Shown: one piece after another, positions 61,760 to 64,000 of the stretch
Layout: each line of letters opens with the position of its first letter
Position numbering within the stretch: position 1 is the stretch's first letter
DNA from: Njordibacter sp937773555
Lineage (GTDB): Bacteria > Pseudomonadota > Gammaproteobacteria > Pseudomonadales > Balneatricaceae
Assembly (NCBI RefSeq): GCF_047730085.1
Contig: NZ_CP159830.1
Coordinates: 1,984,001-2,048,000, forward strand
Length of the DNA stretch: 64,000 bases
Reading direction: 5' to 3'
Notes under the pieces: generated by a model
Told to the model about the DNA's origin: nothing
The model's database searches: none
Seen by the model: only the letters and a program-made list of their open reading frames with translations
Made by a program: the position numbers and the translations under genes

Positions 61760-62433
61760 TTGTCTCTCCTATGAAATTTGACCACAGCCTCGACAGTCTC
61801 ACCGACATGTTTCGCTGAAGTAAATTCCAAGCGGAAGTTGTCGATCTCAATGAATGCGCATGGATAGTTGTCTGCGTCTAACATCCGTATGTAATCATAT
61901 ATCTGATTTGTTGTCTCAAGATGCGACAAATCGCCATCATCTGATACTCTACGCTTAAAACTTACAACATCACCTAATTGATCTTTTAACTCTCCACAAC
62001 CTTCAACAATTTTAAAAATCATTTGTTGAATAACAGTCGACGCGCGATCTAAAATCTCTTTCGCCGTTCCATCAAGAGTCAATGGCATCTTGAGATAGAT
62101 AGGGCCTGCATCTAATTCCTTGACGCATTTTATCGCAGAAATGACAGTTGCTTTTTTTCCTCTAACGATGAGGTTCTGTAAAGGACTACCACCCCTACCA
62201 TAGGGCAAGTCTGTCATATGGAAAATTACGCATTGGAAATCAGTGAGTATCTCATCCGGAATAATCCAAGACCAATGCGGAAAAAAAACGTAACTCGGAT
62301 TTAGCGCCTTTAAATACTCCGCGGTAAGCGCTTCACGTGATTTTATGCGCGTAACGGTAAAAGTCACACCTAACTCTATTTCAAGCTGATCATGAAGAGA
62401 ATGAGGTGAGGCTATAACAATATTTTTCATCAC
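61756..62433 (-). CDS. Formyltransferase-family protein
   Basis: This is a 225-residue protein of the methionyl-tRNA/sugar formyltransferase fold. The FHMTDLPYGRGGSPLQNLI segment matches the active-site loop, with His72, and VKELDAGPIYLK supplies the conserved Asp108. The Asn that normally precedes the His (N-x-H) is Ile70 here. It is far too short for tRNA Fmt and lacks its C-terminal domain. Coupled to a PIG-L deacetylase (4-bp overlap) and near pseI, it may place a formyl group on an amino sugar. That role is inferred. Confidence 0.8.
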   Translation of the reverse strand: MMKNIVIASPHSLHDQLEIELGVTFTVTRIKSREALTAEYLKALNPSYVFFPHWSWIIPDEILTDFQCVIFHMTDLPYGRGGSPLQNLIVRGKKATVISAIKCVKELDAGPIYLKMPLTLDGTAKEILDRASTVIQQMIFKIVEGCGELKDQLGDVVSFKRRVSDDGDLSHLETTNQIYDYIRMLDADNYPCAFIEIDNFRLEFTSAKHVGETVEAVVKFHRRDK

Positions 62434-62436
62434 GAA

Positions 62437-63384
62437 TTACAAAATCGGTGCTGGAGGCAGTAATTCTGACTTTTGAGTCCTGACACATTCAATACCCGGC
62501 GAAATGTTGGAGAAATCAAAGCCTATTCCTTTTGCATCTCCAATAGACCAAACAACATCATCAAAACCTAATAAATGACGCATGTATACTGTAGATGAGA
62601 ATCGTGGGTTTATTTCAAATATTCTTGGACCATCATCAGTCAAGCGGAGCTGTATATTCATACTTCCCTCCAACTCTAAGTTCTCTGCTACGAACTTACA
62701 CATGTCTTCTATATCTTGATAATAAACAGTTTTTGCCCAAGATGTGGTCCCTTCATTCAACACCCGCTGGAATTGTAGTACGGCAGTTTTGTTGTTTTTT
62801 GACCGGAAAACACCGCAGGTGATTTCATTATCATGTGGTAGTAACAATTCCTGAAAAATACCGTCTGGATATCTCTTCACCAAAAATAAAGCTTCATCTT
62901 CGCTTTCAACCGTAAACAAAACTTTAGATCCGGCTCCCTTTCGACCCTTAAAAATACAAGGATACTCAAATGGGATATTCTCTTGAGCGGTTCTCGTCCA
63001 AGGCACCGGCAAACCAAGAGATGACAAAAATTTGTTAGTAATGTATTTATCCAAGCACTTCTCTACCACTTTAGCACCCGGATATATAACATGAATATCT
63101 TTAAACAGGTCAATATGATTGCTTATTGCCTCTATTTCAGTTTCAGATGTTGGGATTAAATAGTTAATATCAAATTCAGCTATTAGGGACTGGAGATGAT
63201 CTAGATAGCTATCTACCTCACCGGCAGATGGAATCACCTTGAAATGATCGACAAATAACGAGCCTGCGTGCCTTTTTGAAAAATCAGTGCCGATAAGAAT
63301 AGAACTCTGATCGTATGCTCGTATAATTCGACAAACTCCTTGGGCTATATCACCGCCGATACCCGTAATTAAATAATAAGTCAT
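62437..63384 (-). CDS. ATP-grasp domain protein
   Basis: This is a 315-residue ATP-grasp enzyme. The N-terminal Rossmann-like part (TGIGGDIAQGVCRIIRAYD, ILIGTDFSKRHAG) and the ATP-binding core (CIFKGRKGAGSKVLFTVES, then RIFEINPRFSST) resemble CarB/PurK-like ligases found in capsule and nonulosonate loci. It would join a carboxylate to an amine or similar acceptor using ATP. It overlaps the phosphoesterase stop by 4 bp. The product is unknown. Confidence 0.82.
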   Translation of the reverse strand: MTYYLITGIGGDIAQGVCRIIRAYDQSSILIGTDFSKRHAGSLFVDHFKVIPSAGEVDSYLDHLQSLIAEFDINYLIPTSETEIEAISNHIDLFKDIHVIYPGAKVVEKCLDKYITNKFLSSLGLPVPWTRTAQENIPFEYPCIFKGRKGAGSKVLFTVESEDEALFLVKRYPDGIFQELLLPHDNEITCGVFRSKNNKTAVLQFQRVLNEGTTSWAKTVYYQDIEDMCKFVAENLELEGSMNIQLRLTDDGPRIFEINPRFSSTVYMRHLLGFDDVVWSIGDAKGIGFDFSNISPGIECVRTQKSELLPPAPIL

Positions 63385-64000
63385 TGTCGTGTAAATACTC
63401 TATGCAGATAAGGTAAATTAGGATTCGTAACTTTCGCCCACTCTATGATGTCGTCCGTATCATAATCTTCAGTTTTAAATTCGAAATTCTGACTACAGGT
63501 GTCATATAGCACCCAATGTGCGGCACTTCCTTTATTTCTGGGCTGACCGACCGAGCCAGGATTCAGTACTATTTTGTCGCCGATTACTTTTTTCATTGGA
63601 TAATGGGTATGCCCGCATATAAAAATATCACAATCCATTTCAGTCACCCAATCACAGGAGGTGAAATCGCTATCGGGGTATAAGTAATCGTTTACACAGA
63701 TCGGCGAACCGTGTGCCAACATTATGTCTTTTTTTTCAATATTCAATAACAGAGGATGTGGTAAATTAATCAAATAGTCTGTTTCCTGGGCCGATAATTT
63801 ATTTATCGAATCCGATAGGCCACTTCCATACTTTGCCGAAATTTTCTCTAGGTAAGCCTTATCTGTAAGAGATTTTTGAAGCATATCCTCATGATTACCT
63901 CTCACTATATCTATATCCCACGCTGCCAATAAAGCCAGAACATCTTTAGCGAAAGGATAATATCCAACGAGATCACCTGTAATTAAAAGCCGATCAACAT
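63381..64000 (-). CDS. YfcE-type metallophosphoesterase, partial
   Basis: The minus-strand frame is open to the right edge, so the N-terminus lies outside. Visible calcineurin-like motifs are TGDLVGYYP, RGNHEDM, MLAHGSP and CGHTHYPM, in the correct order. These coordinate two metals in small phosphodiesterases or phosphatases. A TTG that could start a shorter form exists near 63929, but it would delete the GD motif, so the longer frame is right. It is the first visible gene of the polysaccharide run. Confidence 0.86.
   Translation of the reverse strand, partial: VDRLLITGDLVGYYPFAKDVLALLAAWDIDIVRGNHEDMLQKSLTDKAYLEKISAKYGSGLSDSINKLSAQETDYLINLPHPLLLNIEKKDIMLAHGSPICVNDYLYPDSDFTSCDWVTEMDCDIFICGHTHYPMKKVIGDKIVLNPGSVGQPRNKGSAAHWVLYDTCSQNFEFKTEDYDTDDIIEWAKVTNPNLPYLHRVFTRQ

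Noticed and set aside
1..64000. tRNA genes, rRNA genes, CRISPR arrays and insertion sequences with terminal repeats
   Set aside because: I looked for their characteristic sequences on both strands and recognised none; a dedicated scan could still find a tRNA I missed.

Overview
The window reads as chromosome from a heterotrophic, probably marine, gammaproteobacterium. Base composition is moderate, in the mid-40s %GC by eye. It carries two TRAP dicarboxylate-type transporters, a DctB/DctD-type two-component pair, MsrPQ, PilD, AruHI-type arginine transamination genes and a complete-looking meta-cleavage pathway for homoprotocatechuate. I recognise no rRNA, tRNA or CRISPR array. The genus cannot be fixed from the sequence alone.

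Layout. 1-1.7 kb: two MFS transporters, one cut by the window edge. 1.8-8.2 kb: TRAP transporter 1 (dctM, dctQ, dctP) with its sensor kinase and NtrC-family regulator; the regulator has lost the GAFTGA loop. 8.2-16 kb: small housekeeping and catabolic genes (LysE-type exporter, Gate-domain membrane protein, ArfB, RsuA-type synthase, DUF2026-like protein, aldehyde dehydrogenase, LOG protein, RidA, Old Yellow Enzyme). 15.6-20.2 kb: an arginine/guanidino module (DDAH-like hydrolase, TetR regulator, AruH, AruI) tied together by two copies of one 18-bp palindrome. 20.3-27.5 kb: PAF-acetylhydrolase-like hydrolase, PilD, MsrPQ, a 7TM hybrid kinase and a NarL-type regulator. 27.8-31.2 kb: an iodotyrosine-deiodinase-like flavoprotein and a polar amino-acid ABC importer.

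31.4-38.2 kb is one co-directional minus-strand run: TRAP transporter 2, an MFS exporter, a HisA-like barrel protein, pseudouridine kinase and pseudouridine-5'-phosphate glycosidase. 38.4-47.1 kb is the 4-hydroxyphenylacetate/homoprotocatechuate cluster (oxygenase, hpaD, hpaR, hpaF, hpaE, hpaG, hpaH, hpaI), with two almost identical 24-bp candidate HpaR operators. An adenosylhomocysteinase gene and a strong terminator follow.

48.5-55.8 kb is accessory DNA. It has an intergenic hairpin repeat cluster, an O-antigen-ligase-like gene, three toxin-antitoxin pairs (Doc/Phd, HigBA, YoeB/YefM) each with its own palindromic operator, a small winged-helix gene with a truncated partner, and two genes broken by frameshifts (an island-type gene and a tyrosine recombinase). 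55.8-64 kb is the promoter-distal part of a minus-strand surface-polysaccharide locus: sugar-1-phosphate transferase, CapD-like dehydratase, SDR epimerase, GT2, pseudaminic acid synthase PseI, PIG-L deacetylase, formyltransferase-like protein, ATP-grasp protein and metallophosphoesterase. A decayed copy of the 3' end of a pseI-like gene lies beside the intact one. The locus continues past the right edge.
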